Assembly: GCA_029582155.1 (NCBI GenBank)
Contig: CM055902.1
Location: 12,827,041 to 12,891,040 of the forward strand
Direction: 5' to 3'
Source: Panopea generosa
Lineage: Eukaryota > Mollusca > Bivalvia > Adapedonta > Hiatellidae
DNA: 64,000 bases
A program made the position numbers and the translations under genes. The notes under the pieces were generated by a model. The model was not told where the DNA came from and ran no database searches. It was given only the letters and a program-made list of their open reading frames with translations. Numbering within the stretch: position 1 is the stretch's first letter; each line of letters opens with the position of its first letter. Positions 24,501-36,853 of this stretch are shown piece after piece.

Positions 24501-26166
24501 AACGAGCACGGCAACATATCTATTTTTACGATCAATTTCAACTAAGATAATACTAAAGATGTTTTAACTTAATTAAAAAAATCTAATTACTTTTATTTTG
24601 ACGAGTCAACATCCTTAACTTAACTTATAAAGTTTATGGAGAAATGTCAATTAATGATCAACTATACAATTGGTTTCTCATAGTGATAGAAATATATTAC
24701 TAACCTTTAGGAACGCATGTACCACTTCCGTCATCCTTGTGAGTACTTTTACAAATGCAGGCACCATTCCCACCCGCAGTTGAACATACTGCATTGTCAT
24801 CACCACCAGTTACTTTACATTCACCGTCATTATTACATGATGCAATAAGAGCTATAATAATTCATGGATTTATCATTTAAATCGCCATTTTGTAAAAGTA
24901 TTAAAAAATATAGAGATTTGGAACTTTTTTAAGTATTATATTGTTATATACAAGTAAAACAGCTTCATACATTATCTTCACATTGAAAGGTAAGTAACAG
25001 TTTCTTAGACCACTCAGTTACAAAGAATCCTTGTCAAATAACAGAGAAGTTGTTCAAAATGTATTTCTGCCATAGAAAAGTTATGGCTGCATGTAGGCTA
25101 AAAGATAACAATGAACATAGTTATGAACTGGTGAAATGTAATGAAAATATAATTTAACAAGAGTCTCCTGCAATATATATTAATATGTATAATATCAAAT
25201 ATGCAATATATAATTGATACATTCATGACCGTCGCAAATGAAGTGCGAAATATTATTTACGACATTTATTTGTATTCTGCTGATGTTTGTGTCTTTACCA
25301 AAACAGTTTTTACAGGGTCAATAATTAGAAAAAAATGTTTCTTTCAGATTATTACTGAAACAGAATTCAACGTTTAATTTTTTAATCGGTTTCATTCCAT
25401 CACTAAATAAAATTCTCTTTATTTCATTTTATCACAAGGAGACACATAATCCAAAGGTTCTAAGAACACACCAAACGAATAGCATAAAAACTATTTATAT
25501 TGACCAGCAGTACTATAGATACAACTTAGGAGATGTGACAACTGGATTTACTGCATTTGAAAGATCTGTAGCGAATCAGTCACCGAGAAACTTAAAAGTT
25601 GATTCTTCTCAGTCGCCACGTCTAATATTAAAACGGTGTAAATAAAAATAAAAAAGTACGTCCCCCCAGGCTATTACCTTACAAATGCAGTAGTATGCTA
25701 ATGCCTATGTTACTATATGTATCAACAGGCAATATAATATATAGCGAAACAAGTGATGTTTGGCACAGATGTTTTAAAGTGCATTAAGAATAACTTTTCA
25801 GATTCCCTTCCACAAAATGGTAATTGTACTTATTGTTATACAATCTTGTGATCAATGTTTTAATATATAATCTATGTGCTGTTTTCTGTCCAGATATATT
25901 GTTTAATATATATTTTAGTCGTTATATGTTATTTTCTGGGAATTCATATTTGTCTTAATGTGTAAAAGTCATCAATATATTAATGAACATTACATGGTTA
26001 TGTTTTAGAAGAAATTGAACAAAAGCACGACCTTTAATAATTAAGTTTGCACATTTCACAGTCAGATCTATATGATTCTATAAGCCAAACAAAACCTACC
26101 TGCTGACGAATATCTGTAAACACCGCTCATGCAAATTAACATCCACAAGGCAGTAGATAGTTGCTC
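21440..26166 (-). CDS. Gene 2: EB-module GPI-anchored surface protein
   Basis: Five minus-strand exons join in frame: 26166-26100 (signal peptide), 24851-24705, 23602-23477 and 23083/23104-22976 (three EB-like modules), and 21525-21440 (GPI signal). Introns after the signal exon are phase 1 with GT/AG ends. The predicted protein is about 180 residues, secreted and membrane-tethered. The start codon should be in a further upstream exon, since the signal exon opens in phase 0 as in gene 4, where a two-codon start exon precedes it; I could not locate it here. The third EB exon carries TGA where the first conserved cysteine should be, so this copy may be damaged or spliced at an internal acceptor. 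It is divergently paired with gene 3, about 1.5 kb away. Confidence 0.75.
22976..23104 (-). pseudogene. Gene 2 EB exon with TGA at a conserved cysteine
   Basis: From acceptor ATTCAG (before 23104) to donor GTAATA (after 22976) the exon is 129 nt, phase 1-1. It aligns with the neighbouring EB exon: GHGDA-[TGA]-TADADC here against EHGDPCSADTEC there. The TGA codon (23088-23090) stands exactly where the first cysteine should be; the other five are present. A second acceptor, GAACAG just before 23083, would give a 108-nt, same-phase exon starting ADADC that avoids the stop but has five cysteines. Confidence 0.75.
23477..23602 (-). CDS. Gene 2 exon: EB-like module
   Basis: 126 nt, phase 1-1, 42 residues starting EHGDPC, with cysteines at 6, 12, 19, 27, 29 and 40. 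Borders are CTCCAG and GTAATA. It is an intact sister of the exon at 22976-23104. Confidence 0.88.
24705..24851 (-). CDS. Gene 2 exon: EB-like module
   Basis: 147 nt, phase 1-1, 49 residues. It starts ALIASC, with cysteines at 6, 12, 23, 32, 34 and 46 and the CIC pair before the last loop. Borders are TTATAG and GTTAGT. It is the first module after the signal peptide. Confidence 0.88.
24852..26099. other. Gene 2 first intron, nothing else supported
   Basis: AT-rich intron between the signal-peptide exon and the first EB module; no repeat or open frame of note. Confidence 0.6.
26100..26166 (-). CDS. Gene 2 exon: signal peptide
   Basis: 67 nt, phase 0 to 1, acceptor TTTACAG and donor GTAGGT. 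It encodes EQLSTALWMLICMSGV and then YRYSSA, a hydrophobic core with a small-residue cleavage site. It is near-identical to the gene 3 exon at 27714 (ERLSTALCALLCMSCVYRYS). The methionines inside the exon start too late to give a full signal, so translation should begin upstream. Confidence 0.85.
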
Positions 26167-27713
26167 CTGTAAAACGTAAGCCTTTATTACAAATAGGTTA
26201 TATTGTATTAGTTGATGATATCTAAGGCATTGCAATAGGATAGGGTGGGCAGCCTACTTCTTTTTTTTTCGGTTGTCACTTCCTCCGTATTTTTGTTGTG
26301 CAATGCGTCTATATTGTACTTATTCAAGGTATTGTGTATAGTTTAATTGTTTTAAATATGTGTTAAATGTTCTATCGGACATTGTACAATAGATACTACG
26401 AGGGCGGGATTCACCAGAAGACGACATTCGCAGCTGTGACCAGCAAACAAATGTTCGTTCATTTAAATTTGCAATATTTTTTCTGACAATCATCCATAAA
26501 TAACTATCCTAAAAAACTTGATTCCCAAAAATGCACATACCTAGCAATCATTCTTAATTGTTTTGAACAGTAGTTAACTCGGAGATTGATTTTAAAAAAA
26601 ACAACAATATATACATATTTCGAAAAGAGGATGGCTTTTTTAATAGCAAAATATACAAAAAGTGTGCAAATATCTATATATCGACTCTGAACTAACGATG
26701 CTCTGAGCGTTAAACATTTATTTTGAAAACATAATTCAAATTAGAGAATGAATTTTTCTTGGTGATTAATTCTATATCAAATATATTATAATTCAACTGG
26801 ATTATTCAATGTTTTATTTAAAATTTATATGTCAGCTCGGATAATGGTTTTACCTTTTTATTGAGACATTGTAGATTATCTTGGAGATTGGACATTCTTT
26901 GAAATACATTAATATTCATCTTTGAGATTTGACTTTTCTCACATACGATATATTAACGCGGATGTTTAAAATTGTTTAAATATATAATTTAAGTTTGGGG
27001 TTGAACATTTTGCAGATATATACATCTAGGTCATCATAGAACAATGATGTTTTTAAGTTTATTGAATTCCGCATGGATATTGCACTTTCTTTGAAATACA
27101 TACTATAACTTGGAGGTGAATTTGAAGATTTACTTTTTAAAAATATTTAGATCAATTTAAAGCTAGAACTATTTCTTTTTAAATGTACACATTAATATTA
27201 TTTTGGGATTTTCTTTAAAACTAAACAATAATGTAAACGTTGGTATTGATTTATATGTGTACCTATGCAGATCGTCGGGGAGATGTTCAACTGTCTTAGA
27301 AATATAACATTTTACTTAATGATTGAACTTTCTTTGATTATATATGAAAAAATGTATAATTTTGGAGACTGAACTGTGAAATATTGTTTTACAGTTAAAC
27401 ATTCTAGACAAATATAATTAAATAATATCCTGTTACCACTTCTCCGTATATGCTTATTACTGATTATACTAAAACAGATTTATAGCGTGGTTTGTATAAG
27501 TTTGTAATAACTTGATTCACAATCGAAGTAAAAAAAGAGTAAATATTAAGTTTAAACCAAACAATAAATCCATTATAATTATAACAATACACACATGCGG
27601 AAGAAGTAACCACAAATACTACATCCTTGGAACGGTCAGTGACTAATGGGGTACGTCAACCTGATTTGTTGACTTATCATCGACTAAAACAATATAATCT
27701 TTACCTATTTCAG
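26167..27713. promoter_or_regulatory. Head-to-head intergenic region of genes 2 and 3
   Basis: The two signal-peptide exons face away from each other across about 1.5 kb. The 50 bases before each acceptor are similar as inverted copies (ATCATCAACTAATACAATAT against ATCATCGACTAAAACAATAT), which shows an inverted duplication. Start exons and promoters probably lie here or beyond, but no TATA box or start exon could be fixed. Confidence 0.5.
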
Positions 27714-27780
27714 GAGCGACTTTCTACTGCCTTGTGTGCTTTACTTTGCATGAGTTGTGTTTACAGATATTCGTTCGCAG
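27714..27780 (+). CDS. Gene 3 exon: signal peptide, GC donor
   Basis: 67 nt, phase 0 to 1. It encodes ERLSTALCALLCMSCVYRYS and FA. The acceptor is TATTTCAG. The donor is CAG|GCAAGT, the consensus of the minor GC-AG intron class, where the gene 2 twin has GTAGGT. The frame stays open upstream to an ATG at 27627, but the twin shows that an acceptor lies at this point. Confidence 0.85.
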
Positions 27781-28765
27781 GCAAGTATTGTTTGAATTAT
27801 AGAATCAGAATATATTATTATTAGACGAAATTGATTAATAATATTTAGCATGCATATTTATTAATTTCTCTCATATCTAATTGATACCAATACTAGTCGT
27901 AAACGTAAATTTTACCTGCACTCAATAAGTAAACGGTCTCCTGTTTATTTTATGATATCGTACGACACAATATATATACAGCGGCAGATCATAATAATGT
28001 AAAAAATCATCAACCTCTGAAACGGTCTGGAATCTGAGTTGAGTAAATATCTTAGTTATATAGGACAAACCTTAAAAGTTACGCTCGTCCCTTTTTTCCA
28101 GTTTTCCTTTCCTAACTGTTATGGCTTAATTCACTAGATTTCCTCGCTGCAAACACAGTTTAACCACTGCAAATACAATTACCTATTAATATCAAGGGCC
28201 CCTGCGATCTGGCAATTTCTTTATTTGTTTTACCCTTCTCATACTGACGATAGATTTTGACAGACGTTGTAAAAAGTTTGGATTTCCCCATGGTTTGTTT
28301 ATCATATGGTTTGATAACAATAATAAAGAAATTATATCAATTCTTGAAAAAAGCAATTTGATATGCTTTTAAACTTGACTCACTTGTTAATAGATAATTG
28401 TGACAACCAATTTATCTATAATAATATGATCCATCGTTGTAGAAGATAGACGGTTTTAGTATCACTTGCTTCAAGCTTTTGCAGGAGATATACATTATAC
28501 ATATATAGTTAAACTATGGTATGAGAAGAAAGTTACTTCAATGTATTAAAACACCGTATTTAAGATTACTATGCAATTTTTATTACAGTCTGTGATGATT
28601 TAAAAAGTGTCGCTGTAACTAATGGAGTAGTTTCCACTGACGGAACAGCAATCGGCAATACCGCTACGTATTCTTGTGATAGGGGATATATTCTCAGTGA
28701 TACCGCTACAAGAACATGTGAAGATGGAGGAAAATGGAGTGGTGCTGCACCGCTTTGCAATAAAG
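27714..28765 (+). CDS. Gene 3: signal peptide plus CCP/sushi module (3' part not found)
   Basis: Two exons are clear: 27714-27780 (signal peptide) and 28589-28765 (CCP module). They join in phase 1 to give ...YRYSFA-VCDDLK. No module or GPI exon of this gene was found before 50 kb. A TTAA-flanked element begins 88 bases after the CCP exon, followed by SINE and LINE debris. Gene 3 may be truncated, may use the weak exon candidate at 33524, or its 5' exons may splice onto gene 4 modules since the phases agree. CCP modules are common in complement-like and cell-adhesion proteins; the function here is unknown. Confidence 0.65.
28589..28765 (+). CDS. Gene 3 exon: CCP/sushi domain
   Basis: 177 nt, phase 1-1, 59 residues. 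Cysteines at 2, 30, 44 and 57, tryptophan at 50, YSCDRGY around residue 30 and KWSG before the last cysteine give the full complement control protein signature. Borders are ATTACAG and GTAGTG. Confidence 0.95.
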
Positions 28766-29519
28766 GTAGTGTGTAAATTAGTCTTGTATAATGGCATTTT
28801 ATTTTCACAACTTTCTTACCCTTTTAATTGAATTTGAACTATTTCTTCATTTAGGAGGAATATAACTTTTAAATCATTTTCGAAATTAGTCGTATATTTG
28901 GTATAAAATGAACTAAAAAATAATTTCAAAAGTAAACATGTATTTTTTTCTGCGATAACTTCTGCATATATCTATATATAACATCGTAAACATGGCCATG
29001 TTTGGTCTTTTCGAGGTCCATATTTCAATTAGCAAATTTGCGTACTTTTCTACCTTATTTGAGTTAACCAAATGTACAAAATCGAAACATATAACACCAG
29101 GTACACATTCGAAGAATGTATGGATTTACAAAAGTAAAGTTAAAATTACGACGAACGCCGACTTCTTAAAATACTAGCGAAAAACGGGAACTATTTTCTC
29201 CCTTGATTTTTCTAAAAAAACGGCTTCAAATCAAAACTACCATAAAACAAACCAAGCGTTTTTTTTTAAATAATTTCATATGGTTTCATACAGTACACTG
29301 TACAATGATTGTAAAAAATTTAGAAAAATTGATATACTAGATTTTTCACAATTTTCAATTATTCAATTATTATTATATATCAACCATACTCGACGATTTA
29401 TTTCTACTATTACATCACTATTTAGTGGCATATTATTTTGAGCCAGTCGACCCACGTTCCGCATAAAGGAGTTCCGTTACTAGATCATGACCAACATCAT
29501 CTTAATAAAAAAGCAAAAT

Positions 29520-29562
<43 letters not shown>

Positions 29563-29574
29563 CTATCATCATTG
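29520..29574. repeat. (CAT)n microsatellite
   Basis: A near-perfect CAT trinucleotide tract. It produces a poly-His or poly-Ile open frame with no other coding sign. Confidence 0.95.
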
Positions 29575-30264
29575 TTATCATCGTCATTATCATTATCGTC
29601 ATTTGCTTACACGTTCTTAACATCCCTTGCTTGTTTTTGTTAATTTACATAAAGATAATTCTAGATCCAATACTACGTCTTTCCTTCAACCAACAACGTT
29701 TTTATTAATGCATTACCTTGTAACTTACTCATAATTATATTCTCTATGTTTTCTCTCCCGAGGACTAATAATGTTCAGAACAAACAGATCATCGGTTGTA
29801 GTTTTATTTTAACCAAGTTCTATTATTGAGACAGGTACATAAATATTTACCTACCGTTCTGAATAACAATAATAACCATTTTTCGGGGCAGTATTCTCTG
29901 TCTGTCTGGGCGGCCATGTTGGATATCGTTTAGCACACACATTAGAGTATTCAAAATACACATTTTAATAGGTATATTGAAGTGGCTGTGTAACAGAAAT
30001 GATTCAAATAAAAAAAATACAATAAGAAAAAAGAGTTTTTGATTTAATTTTTAGTTTGGGGGAAAATAGGGTCGGTAGTAAGAAATAAGGACGGCCAGCC
30101 AACCAGAAACAAATGTTTTATTGGCCTTTTCAAATATGAGACTAAATACCTCAGTATAAATAAAACAAATCAATATAAATATCATATTTATTTTTAAGCA
30201 TTTTCAATTTCACATTCAAAACTAACCAGATTTCATTAGTAAACCGTTAAAATTATAATCTTCG

Positions 30265-30470
30265 AAACCCGCCCGGCCGCAATTTCTGTGACGATTTACC
30301 TACGACATCGTGTCTCATTGTCATGCTGATTCGTAGTAAAAATTTATCGGTTACTTGCATAGATGATTGTGCTCGAGTATTAATTTACCGTCTACGATCC
30401 CAGGAAAGAGTGGTTTGGTTAACTGATCGTCTATAAGCCCTCGGTGGCAAAAATGACTCATTATATTCTA
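30265..30470 (+). mobile_element. tRNA-derived SINE
   Basis: A GTCTCATTGTCATGCTGATT middle block (also at 41130) and the tail CGATCCCAGGAAAGAGTGG identify a copy of the same family as 15366. It lies inside the TTAA element. Confidence 0.75.
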
Positions 30471-31538
30471 TTGAACAAGCAAAGTCGTTTTATAGTTGTC
30501 TCTGTAACTTATTTGTTATCATTTTTATTGATGTTTCGAAACCGCATAAAATGCATTTCCTTCATACTTTCTTTCAAACATTGAATTTAAAGTTTTGGAA
30601 AACAAATGATCTGCCAAAGGGTGATTTGACCAAAAGCGCTTTCAAGTGTATTTAATCGGAGGTAGTAACACCTGACTACGTCCACTTGTGTGATTCTGCA
30701 GATGAAACATTTTTTAGAAACAATAGTAATAATATTCAAAGGGGCTGGGTGGAGGGGTGCTCCGCCGTACGTTTAATGACGATGTACCTGAATCGTAACC
30801 ATAGTGGGTATTGTTTCAAACTCATTTTATGAATGTTTAACAGTTTGCTCCGAACTTAAGAAAAGCCAGATCCGTTGTTCTAATAGTTGACAACCAAAAC
30901 GTCTTAATTCCACTACCAGTTGTGGAGGTAATCAGAATGAATATATTGTTTTGGAATCCATTCCTGTTTAAGTGAAAGAAATGATGGTTCTGTACATGTG
31001 ACAAACAGATACGCTTTTATTAATACTTTAGATAAATTAGTTGCCATTAAACAGCGGTGCAATAGTATATATAACTAGTGCGCATAAAATACTAGTATAA
31101 AGTTGTTGTTTAATTACCACAAACCGTATATTTAATGCGCTATACCGACGTTGACATTTGCTTTAAAGCGTTTTTAACATAGGATAGGGTTAAATAAGAG
31201 AATATTTAAAAAAATCGAAAGAGAAAATAGTTTTTATCTAGTATTTTCAGAATTAGGCTTTTGTCGTAATTTTTCGCATTTGCAAATTTATACATCCCGT
31301 CAAATATGTACTTGGTGATATATGTTTTGATTCTGTACATGAGTTAAAACTCAACTGCGGTCAAAAAATACGCGATTCTGTTGCACAATAAATCGGGACG
31401 GCAAAAAACGATCGAACATGGCCATGTTTACGACATCATATATAAATAAATGTTATGTTTACCGCAGAAAAAATGCTTATTTTCACATTTGAAATTACTT
31501 TTAGTTTCATTTTATACTGAATATACGGTATATTCTTC

Positions 31539-32261
31539 ATTAAAAAGTAGATTATTGAATCATCATTAACGATAATTATGTATCATTGCAATTATGCCAT
31601 TATGTATACGTAATGGTAATGGAAGCTTGTTTTTTTTCCAAAACTAGTTTGTACCAAATTATATATCGATGCGAGTTGTGTATCGATATATAAAAGTCCA
31701 TTCAATTTGAACAGCAAACTACAGCCTAGTGCATCATTTAAATAACATCAACAATAAAAATACTTATTATACAATTCCATTTTATAATAAATATAGCATA
31801 GAAAAATATATATATATGGAAACTAAATATAATTTTATCAAAAACAACAGATTAGTCAAGTGTGCATGTATCATATTTTAATAGGTCAAAATTGAAGTGA
31901 TTTTGAGGACCTTTGATTTTTTTACTTTTCAATCTCATAAGCTACAGTCCCCAAATGTTTTATTGCTTAGTGTTTTTGTCTTACGAAAGAGTCTTTTGTA
32001 AACAGCTTGAAGTATACAGTGTCTTTAAACCAATGTTTTGTCTTAAAGTTTAAAGTCATTTTTATATAAGACGTTTGTGTCGGATCAAACACCTATATAT
32101 TCCAGAGTATATTTTATGGTAGCGACATGTTTATTTAGCACACAATGCTCGAAGTTTATCCAGCCCGAGGTATCGCGAGCTTTTTTGTACAGTTAATATT
32201 ATATATCAAGGCACTCTGATACTTTTATGACAAATAAAAATGCAAATAAAAATTCAACATA
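31539..32261. other. Spacer, nothing supported
   Basis: AT-rich with no coding signal. Confidence 0.55.
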
Positions 32262-32335
32262 GGTACGTCTCGAATTCGCGACATTTGGGTTGACATTTCA
32301 AACCATTACCACTACGCTATCGTAACAGACAGTAG
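32262..32335 (-). mobile_element. tRNA-derived SINE head
   Basis: The minus strand reads AGCGTAGTGGTAATGG (box A-like) and GCGAATTCGAGAC (box B-like). It is too divergent for a functional tRNA. Confidence 0.55.
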
Positions 32336-33523
32336 TACAACACACTTAATATTAATATCTAGTTTATTTTATAGTTTATGTTACAGATAAACCGGCTATC
32401 ATACTACAAACACCCCTAATACAGAAGGTTCCATCTTAAAATAGAATGACGTAGTTTCAAAATAGCTGAATCGGTTTATAGGATGTATTTTCAAGTCCAA
32501 GGTTCTGTAACATATTTGTAATTGTTCGATTTTTTTAGTTTCTTGCTGCGAAATGTTTATACAGAAATTATAGTATTTGTATTCTGGATACTTTGATATT
32601 CTAAAAACTATAACCCATTGTCGTTTCCATTGTACAATTATATTGTTTGAAAGGGCAAAATCGACAAGAAAAAGAAAAATTCGTTTTATTGCCACTGCAC
32701 ATAAGGGATAATATCAAATATAAAACTCTTATACCTCCAAGTAGTATTCTATTTTTAAGTTACATTAAATGTTCTTCATTATTCTAAAAGATTAGAAATA
32801 ATAACAGTAACTGAAATACAAGTTCATGTGTTTATCAAAACATATGGCAATATTGGTTATCTGTAAACAGAACATTTTCGTTAATTCCTTTTTGATGATA
32901 TTTATTAAAATAATACCTGTCTTTTCAATAGGTTCAAATTGCATTCATCTGTCGTAGGGATAAGTGTGAATGATGGTGTTTCAATAGAAACTATCACGTT
33001 CAATGAACGCCATCATAGTATGTGTTTGCTTAACAAACTTTCATGCATATCATCTTGTCTTTAATGTTTGTTTCAATTTATATTGTTGTTACTGATATGG
33101 TGATTTTGCATATTCACTAAAATATCTTTAGCAATCATCAACCATGTTTATATGGACATCTTAAATGTAAAATAGTATCGCTTGCTTTTGAAAACATCAA
33201 AGCCAGATCTTGTTAGAGTTTAAGTGGAGTAAAACGTTTAATCTCCTGATGATGACAGATAGTGCATGCAAATCACTCATATTCTTTTTTTTTTCATTTG
33301 TTTAAGCGAAAGTATCCCCTGCCATGCACATTAACTTGAAAAAAACACACACACACACAAATACATCTGTATTGAGTATCAGAAAAAACACACAGCAGTT
33401 GCAATAACTATTTAATAGTCAAGTATTTAATTGCTTAAAAAAAAGCAAAATTATAATAGCGAGTATCATAACTTCACAACAGACAACTATCGCAGTAGGA
33501 GATATTTATTTTTCACCCTTTAG
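32336..33523. other. Spacer, nothing supported
   Basis: A minus frame at 32399-32695 (98 codons) shows no domain. A short CA run lies near 33343. Confidence 0.5.
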
Positions 33524-33612
33524 ATCTCCCAAACAATGTTATATATACTGGTGTGCTTGGAGCGCCGCACAGCACACACTTTAAGGAAAAAGAGATAAAC
33601 ACAATGACTATG
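33524..33612 (+). CDS. Weak exon candidate, possibly gene 3
   Basis: 89 nt between CCCTTTAG and GTGAGT, open in phase 1 to 0, encoding LPNNVIYTGVLGAPHS and a Lys/Glu-rich remainder. Borders and base composition are exon-like, and phase 1 would accept the CCP exon. It has no cysteine and no known domain, so the link to gene 3 is a guess. Confidence 0.25.
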
Positions 33613-34932
33613 GTGAGTTATCATTTATGTAAAATGCTTATATGTTTTAAAACGATTTATGTAGACAAAAAACATTATTATAGTTAAATGTCATTGGTAC
33701 ACATTTATATCTGTTTTAGAGGAGCAAGAGACATGATGAAAAAAAATATCAAAATATTTTAAGATCTTCATATGTTACAATTTTCAAATACTAGTACGTG
33801 TATAAGGATATAATTGCTGTCTATTTAAAAGCATTACATCGATTCAAAATCTATCTTGTATTCCAAGTATGCGTAATCAACAGGGCGTAATCATGGATAA
33901 ATTATTATATGTAAATTTTGATTCTGGTAGGTTTATTCTAAGATATGTAGTTTGGAATTAATATATAAATGTGCATAGATATTACAGACAATATAATGAT
34001 ATTCTTAACTGAATTAGTTTCTCATACTTTGCAGTATTTAGTCTTTGAAATGTATCATTAAAAACTCAACACTACTAAAACGTTTGCCAACTTTCTTGAA
34101 CTATTTTCTAGCGTTTGATTATTTATAGAGATGTATGTTACAACGTTAAAAATAAAGCTACCTGAAAATAAATATGGCATATCGAGTTTTATTGTTTGTA
34201 AAATATTTCAAAGTTAATCTGAGTAAAACCATCTTCCTGCTGCGAATAAAGTCTTGAAACTGTCTTGGAAACGAACCATTAAACCTTAACGATGAGAGGT
34301 AAATGGTCTTTGGGGTGTGTTATATTACTTGTCCAATGATTACCTTTAACTTTATTAAAACTACAATACAATATGTTCATAATATTTAAAAAAGTATTGC
34401 GAGGACATTAATTTAATCATCACTTTGTATTTATAGATAGACATAGAAATACAATGACATATTTTATTGAGTAATAAAAGCCGCAGACAAAAATAAAGCA
34501 TGAACATTACAAAAAGAATGGCATTATGCAATTACAAGTATTATGCACACATTGGTTACTTCTATGAGTTTAGTTAAGATATTTATACATAATCGTGTCT
34601 TTGATTTTATTTTAAAGTATTACATATATTAAATTGCATATTGTTATTTCTGTAATTTCATTTTAAAACATTATTTACATCAAAAGTCAATTCTATGATT
34701 TCATTTAATTATTTCTAAAATGATAGAAATTGTAATACAATAAGTTATTAACATAATTTCAATATAATTTCTAATATGTTTATGAACTATTTTTGTATGT
34801 TCTCGGTCAAATACATCTGCATTATTTGTTGTAAAAAATTACCAAAATATTGCACAAAATATTCATTATTACTTTCCTAAACTTATTTTCTTCGTTAAAA
34901 TGCATGTACATTTTTTCTAACAGTGAAAGACA

Positions 34933-36065
34933 CTACATTATAGAACATGTTAAGTGATCTGTTTCCCAACCAGTAATGTTTGAAATATTATAATACGTTT
35001 GTCTCAGTATTTCGTATTCTTGACATTCTAATAAGAAATGGTATTCATCTTCCACAACGGTTATTGTATTTAGTAAACAACTCGGACATAGTGTTATATA
35101 TCTATCAATTGCAGCATGTCTTTCTTTTACAATCATTAATTCATGACTTGAACTTGAGTACTGAAAATGTGATAATATTTTTCTTAAGATATATAACACA
35201 TTAACATTAAGAAACGTTCAGTATTGAGTCATGATTTAAACTGTTTAATATATAGTAATGATTTAGATGATATATTCACATCACTACAATAAGTTGGTAT
35301 GTAACATTCTTCAATATATGTTTTGATCAATTGTATTATATTTTTTTCTTTGCAAACATCTTGCGAAATCCACACATATCCAAATAATGTGTTTATTGAG
35401 GTAGCCCATGGTATTCTATTGGCTGAAGTCTAATCGTATTAGTATATTTTATCACTTTTTGTGATATATATGATTTGAAATACGAACAAATATTACTCAA
35501 TATGAAATTCAATTATGCATATACATGTACATGTGCGTTATAAATAAATGCAATTTACCTCATTCTCCCAACGCTAGGATATCAGCTGTTTTTTTTAGAT
35601 AAATTGCTAAATTGCTTCCACAATTGGAGAGAACTTTCTCTATCGTTTCAACGTATTTATAACCCCAAATTTCTCTGAACCGTTACATAAAAAATGTTTA
35701 ACCATCGAATCAATTTTTTTAAAAACTATTTGTTTTTAACTGACCAAATTTTCTCTGAAATCTTAAAATACATGAAGAAAATGTGATACCTTGTTATGAT
35801 AATGCTTTCTTGAGATTCGATAATACTTGTTTCGATGTAAAGTATACACCCAGAAATTCATAATAAAATAAATAAGTTCATTACTATCACAACAATAATG
35901 CCATATTTCATTTTGCTTGACAATGCCTCCATTGTCGAAAATTAATATTTTTTGTTTTATCCATATTATTTACATGCAACCAGATAAACAAGACAGATTT
36001 ATACAATTTATATGCCGCTACAGCTGGACTGTAGTGTCAGAAAAAACTGGAGCGTCTGAAAACAT
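34933..36065 (-). pseudogene. LINE reverse transcriptase, decayed 3' part
   Basis: Fragments of one non-LTR retrotransposon protein appear in order on the minus strand despite many stops. They are a degraded catalytic box (FSDAPVFSDT in place of the usual A-D-D), then MDKTKNINFRQWR, REIWGYKYVETIEKV and ECYIPTYCSD. Last comes an intact 88-codon C-terminal frame with CPSCL and VEDEYHFLLEC. The order and motifs match the RT-to-C-terminus stretch of LINE families abundant in molluscs. It is not functional. Confidence 0.8.
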
Positions 36066-36853
36066 GGTAACCATTAACTAATTAATATCTTCGGACTATA
36101 CTTAAAATATTTTTGTAAATTGGTCACATATCTTACACATGCTTTAAATTCAGTACACATTGAATATATAATGTTTAAAACATTGCACTTAACACCTTTT
36201 CATGCGAAAGCATTCCATAGATTCTGATGTCGTATGCTATAGAACAATAATTTGAGAAACGCAAAGAACATTAAACAAATCACACAATATAGTTGGTATA
36301 CTTCCTCAAACATGAGTAAAAACTTTAAATAATAAAATTAATTAATGATATACAACGGTCATTGTTTGGATCTGTCCTTGAACCCTTATTATGCAAAGGT
36401 ATTGCTATACTCTCGCTTTCATTTTCTCGAAAATCACCGTCGAGTCGAGAATGTCATTAAAATGGAGGTTTATTAATGGAAGTACATGACCAAGTGTACA
36501 TTTAAACATCTCCAAGCAGACCCGATCTGGGCCTGCTGAAAGATTTGTGCGTAAATGACGAATACTTTCACTTTCAGTGTTAGTAAATTGTGTTTAAACA
36601 ACTACATGTACCGTCATATTCATGTCTCACATTTTTAAGAATATCATTACTTTTTTGTCATTTTAAGTTTCTAAAGTAAGAAAATTATTGAAATATGTGA
36701 ATTACGTATAAGGTGCAATACAAGCGTTACTTTTCAATTATTATTACTTTTAATATTTTCCAAAATTTATATGCGTCCTTCCTGAAAATAAATCAACTCG
36801 GTCTTTTTTTCTTAGCTAGAGTAGATATTTTTTAAAAACTTAAGGATTTAAGT
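36066..36853. other. Spacer, nothing supported
   Basis: AT-rich; no exon or repeat recognised. Confidence 0.55.

Larger units (their letters stand above)
28854..31538. mobile_element. Long-TIR DNA element, TTAA type
   Basis: Left end GGAGGAATATAAC at 28854 follows TTTA (mutated TTAA). The inverted right end closes at 31538 before TTAA. Arms of about 350-450 bases match those of the 3626-4715 element, including ATGGCCATGTTTG, as inverted copies near 28990 and 31425. The interior carries a (CAT)n tract and a SINE. No transposase is seen, so it was probably mobilised in trans. Confidence 0.75.

Noticed and set aside
27627-27713. Continuous coding upstream of the gene 3 signal exon from the ATG at 27627.
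   Set aside because: The paralogous exon of gene 2 begins at the same point after a clear acceptor, and signal exons of all three genes are 67 nt.
29438-29620. Histidine-rich peptide.
   Set aside because: Translation of a CAT tract inside a transposable element.
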